The notes under the pieces are model-generated. The model was not told where the DNA came from, ran no database searches, and worked only from the letters and a program-made list of their open reading frames with translations. This document shows, piece after piece, positions 32,158-42,080 of a stretch of 64,000 nucleotides of DNA. Within the stretch, counting starts at the first letter, position 1; every line of letters begins with the position of its first letter. The DNA comes from Streptomyces malachitofuscus. Its GTDB lineage: Bacteria; Actinomycetota; Actinomycetes; Streptomycetales; Streptomycetaceae. A program made the translations under genes and the position numbers. The stretch covers positions 62,001 to 126,000 of the forward strand of contig NZ_BMUF01000014.1 in the NCBI RefSeq assembly GCF_014650055.1. Direction: 5' to 3'.

Positions 32158-35100
32158 ATGGCCTCGTTGCCGCTGACCCCTTCCGCCGACAGCCGGACCC
32201 GTGTGTCCGCTCTCCGAGAGGCGCTCGCCACCCGCGTGGTGGTCGCCGACGGAGCGATGGGCACCATGCTCCAGGCCCAGGACCCCACCCTCGAGGACTT
32301 CCAGAACCTCGAGGGCTGCAACGAGATCCTGAACCTGACCCGCCCGGACATCGTCCGTTCGGTCCATTCGGAGTACTTCGACGCCGGAGTCGACTGCGTC
32401 GAGACCAACACCTTCGGCGCCAACCTGACCGCCCTGGGCGAGTACGACATCCCCGAGCGCGTCACCGAGCTGTCCGAGGCGGGTGCGCGCATCGCCCGCG
32501 AGGCCGCGGACGAGTTCGCGGCGCGGGACGGCCGGCCGCGCTGGGTCCTCGGCTCGATGGGCCCCGGCACCAAGCTGCCCACCCTCGGCCACACCACCTT
32601 CACCGCCATCCGCGACGCCTACCAGCAGAACGCGGAGGGCCTGCTCGCCGGCGGTGCGGACGCGCTGTTGGTGGAGACGACGCAGGACCTGCTGCAGACC
32701 AAGGCCTCCGTGATCGCCGCCCGCCGCGCGATGGAGACCGCCGGGTTCGAGGTCCCGCTGATCGTGTCGGTGACGGTGGAGACCACCGGCACGATGCTGC
32801 TGGGCTCGGAGATCGGCGCGGCGCTGACGGCGCTGGAGCCGCTGGGTGTCGACATGATCGGTCTGAACTGTGCGACGGGGCCGGCGGAGATGAGCGAGCA
32901 CCTGCGCTATCTGGCCCGGCACTCGCGGGTGCGGCTGTCGTGCATGCCGAACGCGGGGCTGCCGGAGCTGACCAAGGACGGCGCGCGGTATCCGCTCTCC
33001 GCCGGGGAACTGGCGGACGCGCAGGAGACGTTCGTGCGGGACTACGGGCTGTCGCTGGTGGGCGGCTGCTGCGGCACCACTCCTGAGCACCTGCGGCAGC
33101 TGGTGGAGCGGGTGCGGGACGTGACGCCCTCCGAGCGCGATCCGCGCCCGGAGCCCGGGGCCGCGTCGCTGTACCAGACGGTTCCCTTCCGGCAGGACAC
33201 CTCGTACCTGGCGATCGGGGAGCGGACGAACGCCAACGGGTCGAAGAAGTTCCGTGAGGCGATGCTCGAGGGCCGCTGGGACAACTGTGTGGAGCTGGCG
33301 CGGGAGCAGATCCGTGAGGGCGCGCACATGCTGGACCTGTGCGTGGACTACGTCGGCCGGGACGGTGTGGCCGACATGGAGGAGCTGGCCGGGCGGTTCG
33401 CCACGGCCTCGACGCTGCCGATCGTGCTGGACTCCACCGAGGTCGACGTCATCCGGGCGGGGCTGGAGAAGCTCGGCGGGCGCGCGGTGATCAACTCGGT
33501 GAACTACGAGGACGGCGCCGGCCCGGAGTCCCGGTTCGCGCGCGTCACCCAGCTGGCCAAGGAGCACGGGGCGGCGCTGATCGCGCTGACCATCGACGAG
33601 GAGGGCCAGGCCCGCACCGCCGAGAAGAAGGTGGAGATCGCCGAGCGGCTGATCGCGGACCTGACCGGCAACTGGGGCATCCGTGAGGAGGACATCCTCA
33701 TCGACTGCCTGACCTTCACCATCTGCACCGGCCAGGAGGAGTCCCGGGGCGACGGTCTGGCCACCATCGAGGGCATCCGCGAGCTGAAGCGCCGCCATCC
33801 GAACGTGCAGACCACCCTGGGGCTGTCGAACATCTCCTTCGGTCTGAACCCGGCCGCGCGGATCCTGCTGAACTCGGTCTTCCTGGACGAGTGCGTCAAG
33901 GCGGGCCTGGACTCGGCGATCGTCCACGCCAGCAAGATTCTGCCCATCGCCCGGTTCAGCGAGGAGGAGGTCACCACCGCCCTCGATCTGATCCACGACC
34001 GGCGGCGCGAGGGCTACGACCCGCTGCAGAAGCTGATGGCCCTCTTCGAGGGCGCCACGGCCAAGTCTTTGAAGGCGGGCAAGGCGGAGGAGCTGGCCGC
34101 GCTGCCGCTGGAGGAGCGTCTGAAGCGGCGGATCATCGACGGCGAGCGCAACGGCCTCGAGGCCGATCTGGACGAGGCCCTTGAGTCCCGTAAGGCGCTG
34201 GACATCGTCAACGACACCCTGCTGGACGGCATGAAGGTGGTCGGTGAGCTGTTCGGCTCCGGGCAGATGCAGCTGCCGTTCGTGCTGCAGTCGGCCGAGG
34301 TGATGAAGAACGCCGTCGCGCACCTCGAGCCGCACATGGAGAAGACCGACGAGGCGGGCAAGGGCACGATCGTGCTGGCCACGGTGCGCGGCGACGTGCA
34401 CGACATCGGCAAGAACCTCGTCGACATCATCCTGTCGAACAACGGCTACAACGTGGTCAACCTGGGCATCAAGCAGCCCGTCTCCGCGATCCTGGACGCC
34501 GCCGACCAGCACAGGGCCGATGTCATCGGCATGTCCGGCCTGCTGGTCAAGTCCACCGTGATCATGAAGGAGAACCTCGAGGAGCTCAACCAGCGCGGCC
34601 TGGCCGCCGACTACCCCGTCATCCTCGGCGGCGCCGCCCTCACCCGCGCCTACGTCGAACAGGACCTCCACGAGATCTACCAGGGAGAGGTCCGCTACGC
34701 CCGCGACGCCTTCGAAGGCCTGCGCCTGATGGACGCCCTCATCGGCATCAAGCGCGGCGTCCCCGGAGCCCAGCTCCCCGAGCTGAGGCAGCGCCGGGTC
34801 CGGGCCGCGGTGGTGGAGGTCGAGGAGCGGCCCGAGGCGGGACACGTCCGCTCCGACGTCGCGACCGACAACCCGGTCCCCGAGCCGCCCTTCTGGGGCA
34901 CCCGCGTGATCAAGGGCATCCAGCTCAAGGAGTACGCGAGCTGGCTCGACGAGGGCGCCCTCTTCAAGGGCCAGTGGGGTCTGAAGCAGGCCCGCACCGG
35001 GGCGGGACCGACGTACGAGGAGCTCGTCGAGACCGAGGGCCGGCCGAGGCTGCGCGGGCTGCTGGACCGGCTGCAGACGGAGAACCTGCTGGAGGCGGCC

Positions 35101-35670
35101 GTGGTCTACGGCTACTTCCCGTGCGTCTCCAAGGACGACGACCTGATCATCCTGGACGAGCAGGGCAACGAGCGCACCCGCTTCACCTTCCCGCGCCAGC
35201 GCCGCGGCCGCCATCTGTGCCTGGCGGACTTCTTCCGGCCGGAGGAGTCCGGGGAGACCGACGTCGTGGGTCTCCAGGTCGTCACCGTCGGCTCCCGCGT
35301 CGGTGAGGAGACCGCGCGGATGTTCCAGGCCAACGCCTACCGCGACTACCTCGAGCTCCACGGACTGTCCGTGCAGCTGGCCGAGGCGCTCGCCGAGTAC
35401 TGGCACGCGCGCGTGCGCTCCGAGCTCGGCTTCTCCGCGGAGGACCCGGCCGAGATGGAGGACATGTTCGCCCTGAAGTACCGGGGTGCCCGCTTCTCCC
35501 TCGGCTACGGCGCCTGCCCGGACCTGGAGGACCGTGCCAAGATCGCTGACCTGCTCCGGCCGGACCGCATCGGCGTCCACCTGTCCGAGGAGTTCCAGCT
35601 GCACCCCGAGCAGTCCACGGACGCCATCGTGATCCACCACCCGGAGGCCAAGTACTTCAACGCCCGCTGA
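32158..35670 (+). CDS. metH: Cobalamin-dependent methionine synthase
   Basis: 1170 residues in the usual four-module order. The homocysteine domain begins VVVADGAMGTMLQAQDPTLE and ends with zinc cysteines in LVGGCCGTTPEHLRQL. The pterin (methyl-THF) domain holds YLAIGERTNANGSKKFREAM, the cap/B12 domain holds RGDVHDIGKN with cobalt-ligand His748, and the C-terminal activation domain binds SAM (ARFSLGYGACPDLEDR). It transfers the methyl group of 5-methyl-THF to homocysteine to form methionine. It is monocistronic, with a stable hairpin downstream. Confidence 0.97.
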   Translation: MASLPLTPSADSRTRVSALREALATRVVVADGAMGTMLQAQDPTLEDFQNLEGCNEILNLTRPDIVRSVHSEYFDAGVDCVETNTFGANLTALGEYDIPERVTELSEAGARIAREAADEFAARDGRPRWVLGSMGPGTKLPTLGHTTFTAIRDAYQQNAEGLLAGGADALLVETTQDLLQTKASVIAARRAMETAGFEVPLIVSVTVETTGTMLLGSEIGAALTALEPLGVDMIGLNCATGPAEMSEHLRYLARHSRVRLSCMPNAGLPELTKDGARYPLSAGELADAQETFVRDYGLSLVGGCCGTTPEHLRQLVERVRDVTPSERDPRPEPGAASLYQTVPFRQDTSYLAIGERTNANGSKKFREAMLEGRWDNCVELAREQIREGAHMLDLCVDYVGRDGVADMEELAGRFATASTLPIVLDSTEVDVIRAGLEKLGGRAVINSVNYEDGAGPESRFARVTQLAKEHGAALIALTIDEEGQARTAEKKVEIAERLIADLTGNWGIREEDILIDCLTFTICTGQEESRGDGLATIEGIRELKRRHPNVQTTLGLSNISFGLNPAARILLNSVFLDECVKAGLDSAIVHASKILPIARFSEEEVTTALDLIHDRRREGYDPLQKLMALFEGATAKSLKAGKAEELAALPLEERLKRRIIDGERNGLEADLDEALESRKALDIVNDTLLDGMKVVGELFGSGQMQLPFVLQSAEVMKNAVAHLEPHMEKTDEAGKGTIVLATVRGDVHDIGKNLVDIILSNNGYNVVNLGIKQPVSAILDAADQHRADVIGMSGLLVKSTVIMKENLEELNQRGLAADYPVILGGAALTRAYVEQDLHEIYQGEVRYARDAFEGLRLMDALIGIKRGVPGAQLPELRQRRVRAAVVEVEERPEAGHVRSDVATDNPVPEPPFWGTRVIKGIQLKEYASWLDEGALFKGQWGLKQARTGAGPTYEELVETEGRPRLRGLLDRLQTENLLEAAVVYGYFPCVSKDDDLIILDEQGNERTRFTFPRQRRGRHLCLADFFRPEESGETDVVGLQVVTVGSRVGEETARMFQANAYRDYLELHGLSVQLAEALAEYWHARVRSELGFSAEDPAEMEDMFALKYRGARFSLGYGACPDLEDRAKIADLLRPDRIGVHLSEEFQLHPEQSTDAIVIHHPEAKYFNAR

Positions 35671-35743
35671 GGCGTCGGCGTACCGTCGCACAGGTCACAT
35701 CAGGCATTCCCGGACCGCACGACGTACACTGGTCGGTCCACCG

Positions 35744-35774
35744 CAGGCCGGTTCCCCTCGTGGGAACCGGCCTG
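35744..35774. terminator. Hairpin between metH and the HAD gene
   Basis: A 13-base-pair perfect stem (35744-35756 with 35762-35774) and a 5-base loop. It can terminate metH, but it also lies between a TACACT -10-like box (35725-35730) and the ribosome-binding site of the next gene, so it could instead be a structured leader. Confidence 0.6.
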
Positions 35775-35798
35775 ATCTTCCCTCAAGGAGGTACGTGG

Positions 35799-36500
35799 AT
35801 GACCAGTACGGTCCCCGCGCTCGGAACTCTTACGGCCGAAGGCTCGGCCCTCCAGGCCGTGCTCCTCGACATGGACGGCACCCTGGTGGACACCGAGGGC
35901 TTCTGGTGGGACGTCGAGGTCGAGGTGTTCGCCTCCCTCGGCCACACCCTCGACGACGCCTGGCGCCATGTCGTGGTCGGCGGCCCGATGACCCGCAGCG
36001 CGGGGTTTCTCATCGAGGCGACCGGTGCCGACATCGGTCTCGCCGAACTGACGGTGCTGCTCAACGACGGCTTCGAGGACCGCATCGACCGCGCCCTGCC
36101 GCTGATGCCGGGCGCCGCGCGGCTGCTCGCCGAGCTCTCCGAGCACGAGATCCCCACGGCGCTCGTCTCCGCCTCCCACCGGCGCATCATCGACCGGGTG
36201 CTGACCACGCTGGGGCCGCAGCACTTCAGGCTGTCGGTCGCGGGTGACGAGGTGCCCCGCACCAAGCCGCACCCCGATCCGTACCTCGCGGCCGCCGCGG
36301 GACTCGGTGTGGACCCCGTGCGGTGCGCCGTGGTCGAGGACACCGTGACCGGTGTCACCGCCGCGGAGGCGGCGGGCTGTCAGGTCGTGGCGGTGCCTTC
36401 GGTGGGCCCGATCACGCCGGCCGCCCGGCGGACCGTCGTCTCCTCGCTGGAAGTCGTGGACCTGACATTCCTGCGCGGGTTGATGACGGAAATGCGCTAG
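35799..36500 (+). CDS. HAD superfamily phosphatase/phosphoglucomutase-like hydrolase
   Basis: 233 residues. The HAD motifs are AVLLDMDGTLVDTEGFWW (nucleophile Asp in DMDGT), TALVSASHRR (motif II Ser/Thr), a lysine in VPRTKPHPDPYLAAA, and VVEDTVTGVTAAEAAG (metal acids). A helical cap lies between motifs I and II. It should hydrolyse a small phosphate ester; the substrate is not predictable. AAGGAGG at 35785-35791 fixes ATG 35799. It directly follows metH, but whether the two are functionally linked is unknown. Confidence 0.88.
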   Translation: MTSTVPALGTLTAEGSALQAVLLDMDGTLVDTEGFWWDVEVEVFASLGHTLDDAWRHVVVGGPMTRSAGFLIEATGADIGLAELTVLLNDGFEDRIDRALPLMPGAARLLAELSEHEIPTALVSASHRRIIDRVLTTLGPQHFRLSVAGDEVPRTKPHPDPYLAAAAGLGVDPVRCAVVEDTVTGVTAAEAAGCQVVAVPSVGPITPAARRTVVSSLEVVDLTFLRGLMTEMR

Positions 36501-36945
36501 CCGTTCACCCAGCGTGCCACGGCGCGGGAAACCGGAATTCCCGCCACTCGGTTGCCGGTGACGGGCAGTTGCCCGAAAGAATTCGTTCCGGTTGCCGGTG
36601 GCCGAATTCCGGCGCCCCCGAGCCCGTTTTCACATGTGAGGTTCGCCACATGCAAGGGGGTCGACAACGATGTCCGGGTGTGCCGTCCGCCCGATTTCGG
36701 ACGTCACCGGTGCGCCCTTGTGTCCTGATTGGTGGGAACCTGCACTAATCCTTCCCCGGTCACCTTCGCCGATCCGTTCACACCCGGTTTCACTGCGTGA
36801 TGAGCGGTCAACTCCGGCGGCTGCGAACCCTCCTGCGGGCGCGGACTAATGTCGTCGCGAGAACCCCGCCCCCATCCATGTGATCCGCTGCAACAACCCC
36901 TGCATGCCGGATACACGGAGTCGACAGTCCTGGAGAAACTCGAGC
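36501..36945. other. Intergenic region upstream of the lipoprotein genes
   Basis: 445 bases with lower GC than the flanking genes. It contains a TCACATGTGA palindrome (36630-36639), two GGTTGCCGGTG direct repeats (about 36550 and 36591), and a TAATGT -10-like box at 36847-36852. No coding sequence is supported. Its size and low GC suggest a regulated promoter for the binding-protein genes that follow. Confidence 0.5.
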
Positions 36946-38553
36946 ATGAACCGCAAGACTTTGGTGCTGGCTGCCGCGATGGGCCTCCTCGCGCCGGTGC
37001 TCGCCGCCTGCGGCGACACCGAGGGCGGGAGCGGCGACGGCGATGCGATCGTCGTGGGCACCACGGACCGGTTCACCGCATCGGAGGAGGACGGCAACGC
37101 GCCCCTCGACCCGGCCATGGCCTACGACGTCGGCACCTGGAACGTCCTGCGGCAGACCGTGCAGACCCTGATGGTCCAGCCCCGCGGCGACGGCGAGCCC
37201 GTGCCGGATGCGGCCGAGTCGTGCGGATTCACCGACGCCGGCAACCAGCGGTACAGCTGCAAGCTCCGTGACGGCCTGAAGTTCTCCAACGGCGACGCGA
37301 TCACCGCGGACGACGTGAAGTACTCCATCGAGCGTGCCCTCGCCATCAAGCACGACAGCGGCGTCTTCGCGCTGCTCTCCACCATCGACACCGTGGAGAC
37401 GCAGGGCGACAACGAGGTGATCTTCCACCTCAAGGCCGCCGACGCCACCTTCCCGTACAAGCTGTCCACCCCGGTCGCGGGCATCGTCAACCCGGACGAC
37501 TACGAGAAGAACAAGCTGCGCGAGGGCTTCGAGGTCAGCGGCTCCGGGCCCTACACCCTCGACGCCGAGGTCGAGGACAACCAGATCGTCAAGGCCACCT
37601 TCAGCAGGAACACGTCCTACAAGGGCGCGTTGGAGGTGAACAACGACAAGGTCGAGATGAAGACCTTCGAGACCTCCGAGGCGATGGGGGAGGCGCTGGA
37701 GAAGGGCGACATCCAGGTCATGACCCGCTCCATGTCGCCCGAGCAGATCCAGAAGCTCGCCAACGCCTCCGACAGCGAGATCGAGCTGGTCGAGTCGCCG
37801 GGTCTGGAGATCCGCTACCTGGCCTTCAACACCAAGGCCGAGACGGTCGAGGACAAGGCCGTCCGCCAGGCGATGGCGCAGATCATCGACCGCGGCAAGC
37901 TGGTCGGCAACGTCTACGGCACCCAGGCCGAGCCCCTGTTCTCGCTGGTCCCCGCCGGCGTCACCGGCCACAACAACGCGTTCTTCAACAAGTACGGCGA
38001 CCCGAACGTCTCCAAGGCCCGCCAGCTGCTCGACGAGGCGGGCGTCAGCACGCCGGTGAAGCTGACGCTGCATTACACGACCGACCACTACGGTCCCGCG
38101 ACCAAGGGCGAGTTCGAGCAGCTGAGCAAGCAGCTGAACGACAGCGGGCTGTTCGAGACCGAGATCAAGGGCGTGCCCTGGAACGAGTTCAGCCCCGGCG
38201 GCCGCAAGGGCAAGTACGACGTCTACGGCATGGGCTGGTTCCCCGACTACCCGGACGCCGACGCCTTCATCTCGCCCTTCCTCGACGAGGACAACTTCCT
38301 CAACTCGCCCTACGCCAACCAGGAGATCCGCAAGGATCTGATCCCGCAGACGCGCCGCCAGGCCGACCGCCTGTCCGCCTCCGACAGTCTCACGGAGATC
38401 CAGGACATCGTCGCCGACGACGTCCCGGTGCTGCCGCTGTGGCAGGGTAAGCAGTACATCGCCACACGCGACGGCATCACCGGCACCGCCTATGCCCTCA
38501 ACTCGTCCTCGACTCTCCAGCTGTGGGAGCTCGGACGCGGCGCCAGCGGCTGA
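36946..38553 (+). CDS. Oligopeptide ABC transporter substrate-binding lipoprotein (first of two)
   Basis: 535 residues from ATG 36946, with CTGGAGAA upstream. The signal peptide ends in the lipobox LAAC with Cys22 as lipidation site. The SBP family 5 pattern follows: LRDGLKFSNGDAITADDVKY, YLAFNTKAETVEDKAVRQAM and VLPLWQGKQYI. It captures peptides or similar solutes outside the membrane and hands them to an ABC permease. No permease or ATPase genes are nearby; a paralogue follows directly. Confidence 0.9.
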   Translation: MNRKTLVLAAAMGLLAPVLAACGDTEGGSGDGDAIVVGTTDRFTASEEDGNAPLDPAMAYDVGTWNVLRQTVQTLMVQPRGDGEPVPDAAESCGFTDAGNQRYSCKLRDGLKFSNGDAITADDVKYSIERALAIKHDSGVFALLSTIDTVETQGDNEVIFHLKAADATFPYKLSTPVAGIVNPDDYEKNKLREGFEVSGSGPYTLDAEVEDNQIVKATFSRNTSYKGALEVNNDKVEMKTFETSEAMGEALEKGDIQVMTRSMSPEQIQKLANASDSEIELVESPGLEIRYLAFNTKAETVEDKAVRQAMAQIIDRGKLVGNVYGTQAEPLFSLVPAGVTGHNNAFFNKYGDPNVSKARQLLDEAGVSTPVKLTLHYTTDHYGPATKGEFEQLSKQLNDSGLFETEIKGVPWNEFSPGGRKGKYDVYGMGWFPDYPDADAFISPFLDEDNFLNSPYANQEIRKDLIPQTRRQADRLSASDSLTEIQDIVADDVPVLPLWQGKQYIATRDGITGTAYALNSSSTLQLWELGRGASG

Positions 38554-38617
38554 CGGACCTGCACGGTGCCCGGAGCGTCGGCACGCCCCGGGCACACAGA
38601 ACGACAAGGCAAAGCAC

Positions 38618-40198
38618 GTGAACCTGCGCAACCAGTGGCCGGTCCTGCCCCTCGTGGCAGGGCTGGCCTCCGGCCTGTTGACCGGCTGTGGCACCGAGAA
38701 CGGCACGGGAGCCGGCGGCTCCGGCATCGTGGTGGGGATGTCCGACGACGTCCTGGCCACCGACCCGGCCTCCGGCTACGACCCCGGCTCCTGGCTGTTG
38801 TTCAACAACGTCTTCCAGTCGCTGCTGAGCTTCCCCAAGGGAGCCACCGAACCGCAGCCCGACGCCGCCGAGAACTGCGCCTTCTCGGGCACCGGCACCA
38901 AGGTCTACACCTGCACCCTGCGGGACGGGCTGAAGTTCAGCAACGGTGACCCGCTCACCTCGAAGGACGTGAAGTTCTCCTTCGACCGCATGCTGAAGAT
39001 CAACGACCCCGACGGGCCGGCGGTCATGTTCCCCACGCTGGAGAAGGTCGACACCCCCGACGAGAAGACGGTCGTCTTCGAGCTCAACACGGCCGACGCC
39101 ACCTTCCCCAGCAAGATCGCCTCCGGCGCCGGCGCCATCGTCGACCACCGCGAGTACGACGCGAACGGACTCCGCGAGGACGGCGAAGCGGTCGGCTCCG
39201 GCCCGTACAAGCTGGAGTCGTTCGGCGACGACCGCGCCGTGTTCTCCGTCAACGAGCACTATCGGGGCACCGCGAAGCCCAAGAACTCCGGTGTGACGCT
39301 GGAGTTCTTCCACGGCGACCAGAAGAAGCTGCAGCAGGCCGTCGAGGACGCCGAGGTCGACATCGCCTACCGCGGTCTCACCGCCCAGGCCGTCGCCGAC
39401 ATCGAGAAGGCCGAGCGCGGCAACGGCGGCATCGACGTCGTGGAGGGCAGCAGCGCCGAGGTCCAGCACCTTGTCTTCAACATGGACGATCCGGTCGCCG
39501 GGAAGCTCGGCGTACGCAAGGCCATCGCCCATCTCCTCGACCGCGACGCCCTCATCCGGGACGTCTACGAGGGCACGGCCACCCCGCTGTACTCGATCAT
39601 CCCGGCCGGTGTCGCGGGCCACAACACCGCCTTCTTCGACACCTACGGCGCCCGCCCCTCCAAGGCCAAGGCCGCCGCGGCGCTGGAGGAGGAGGGCATC
39701 GGCGGCAAGGTGAAGCTGACCCTGTGGTCCACCCCGTCCCGCTACGGCCCGGCCACCGACCAGGAACTGCAGGCGATCGCCGGACAGCTCAACGCCAGCG
39801 GCCTCTTCGACGCCGACGTCGAGTCCGTCCCCTTCGCCCAGTACGAGAAGGACATCGCCGCCGGCAAGTACGGCGTCTACGTCAAGGGATGGGTCCCGGA
39901 CTACCCGGACGCCGACAACTTCACCGCGCCCTTCTTCGGCGAGGGCAACGTGCTGGGCAACCACTACGACAGCGGCACGATCACCGAGTCGCTCCTCCCG
40001 CGCACCGCCGCCCAGCGGGACCGAGCCGCCACCGACAAGGAGTTCGGCCGGATCCAGGACATCGTCGCGGAGGACATCCCCGTCCTCCCGGTCTGGCAGG
40101 CCAAGCAGTACGCGGTCGTCCAGGACGGCGTGTACGGCGTGGAGTACTGCCTCGACGCCTCGACCGTGTTCCGGTTCTGGGAGCTCAGCAAGGACTGA
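38618..40198 (+). CDS. Oligopeptide ABC transporter substrate-binding lipoprotein (second of two)
   Basis: 526 residues from GTG 38618. Lipobox LTGC, Cys24. It has the same domain order as the upstream gene and visible similarity along its length (LRDGLKFSNGDPLTSKDVKF; VPDYPDADNFTAPFFGEGNV against FPDYPDADAFISPFLDEDNF), so the two are tandem duplicates that have diverged. It lies 64 bases downstream, probably in the same transcript, and ends at a strong terminator. As with the first, no transport components are encoded here. Confidence 0.9.
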   Translation: MNLRNQWPVLPLVAGLASGLLTGCGTENGTGAGGSGIVVGMSDDVLATDPASGYDPGSWLLFNNVFQSLLSFPKGATEPQPDAAENCAFSGTGTKVYTCTLRDGLKFSNGDPLTSKDVKFSFDRMLKINDPDGPAVMFPTLEKVDTPDEKTVVFELNTADATFPSKIASGAGAIVDHREYDANGLREDGEAVGSGPYKLESFGDDRAVFSVNEHYRGTAKPKNSGVTLEFFHGDQKKLQQAVEDAEVDIAYRGLTAQAVADIEKAERGNGGIDVVEGSSAEVQHLVFNMDDPVAGKLGVRKAIAHLLDRDALIRDVYEGTATPLYSIIPAGVAGHNTAFFDTYGARPSKAKAAAALEEEGIGGKVKLTLWSTPSRYGPATDQELQAIAGQLNASGLFDADVESVPFAQYEKDIAAGKYGVYVKGWVPDYPDADNFTAPFFGEGNVLGNHYDSGTITESLLPRTAAQRDRAATDKEFGRIQDIVAEDIPVLPVWQAKQYAVVQDGVYGVEYCLDASTVFRFWELSKD

Positions 40199-40212
40199 CG
40201 CCGCACGAGCAC

Positions 40213-40250
40213 GACGAGGGCGCCCTCCCGGCCGGGAGGGCGCCCTCGTC
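40213..40250. terminator. Bidirectional terminator
   Basis: A perfect 38-base palindrome: 40213-40231 pairs with 40232-40250 with no unpaired loop in the duplex form. It ends both the lipoprotein pair and the convergent response regulator. Confidence 0.92.
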
Positions 40251-40274
40251 ATGTCGCAGGTCGCACCTGTCGCG

Positions 40275-40946
40275 CTACTGCGCGCCGGGGCGCACCAGCC
40301 CGCTCTCGTACGCGTAGACCGCGGCCTGCACCCGGTCGCGCAGGCCCAGCTTGGTCAGCACATGACCGACATGCGTCTTCACGGTGGTCTCGCTGACGAA
40401 CAGATCGGCGGCGATCTCCGCGTTGGACAGCCCGCGCGCCACCAGCTTCAGCACCTCCACCTCACGCTCGGTCAGCGTGTGCAGCGTGTCCGGCACGGGC
40501 TCGTCACCGGAGGGCAGATGCGTGGCGTACTTGTCCAGCAGCCGGCGCGTGATGCTCGGCGCGAGCATCGCCTCCCCGGCGGCCACCACGCGGATCGCCT
40601 GCACCAGCTCATTGGCCGGGGCGTCCTTCAGCAGGAAGCCGCTGGCCCCCGCCTTCAGGGCCTCCACCACGTACTCGTCGAGGTCGAACGTCGTCAGCAC
40701 CAGCACCTTCGCGGGCCCGTTCCGTTCGGGCCCGGTGATCTGCCGGGTCGCCTCCACCCCGTCCATCCGCGGCATGCGGATGTCCATCAGCACCACATCG
40801 GGCTGCAGCGCCCGCACCTGGTCCAGGGCCTGGAGGCCGTCTCCGGCCTCGCCGACGACCGCGAGGTCCTGCTCGGCCTCCAGAATCATCCGGAACCCGG
40901 TACGCAGCAGCGGCTGGTCGTCGACCAGTAGGACGCGGATGGCCAC
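40275..40946 (-). CDS. NarL/FixJ-family response regulator (orphan)
   Basis: 223 residues, GTG start with AAGGAGA upstream. The receiver domain has the acidic pair in VLLVDDQPLLRTGF, phospho-acceptor Asp in VVLMDIRMPRMDG and the Thr/Lys switch in VLVLTTFDLDEY and FLLKDAPANEL. The C-terminal LuxR-type DNA-binding domain is LTEREVEVLKLVARGLSNAE followed by SETTVKTHVGHVLTKLGLRD. It should be phosphorylated by a histidine kinase, but none is encoded next to it. The next gene upstream on this strand is a RecB-like nuclease, 14 bases away. Confidence 0.92.
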   Translation of the reverse strand: MAIRVLLVDDQPLLRTGFRMILEAEQDLAVVGEAGDGLQALDQVRALQPDVVLMDIRMPRMDGVEATRQITGPERNGPAKVLVLTTFDLDEYVVEALKAGASGFLLKDAPANELVQAIRVVAAGEAMLAPSITRRLLDKYATHLPSGDEPVPDTLHTLTEREVEVLKLVARGLSNAEIAADLFVSETTVKTHVGHVLTKLGLRDRVQAAVYAYESGLVRPGAQ

Positions 40947-40960
40947 GTAAGTCTCCTTCG

Positions 40961-41905
<945 letters not shown>

Positions 41906-42080
41906 GACCACAGACCTTACGGCCCGCCACCGACAGTGCGGCGTGACCGAAGGGAGAGAAGGGGAAGGAGGGGGAAGAGACAGGGGTGCCGGGGCGGAAC
42001 GGGCGGCGATCGCCGCATACCATCGACGTGAGACCTCCCGTCCGGCAGGCGCGGGATACGCAGCGAACGAGGGGACACCG

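Noticed and set aside
32098..35691. A 1197-residue open frame opposite metH
   Set aside because: It mirrors metH codons in the complementary frame, as expected at extreme GC, and has no domain or plausible composition.
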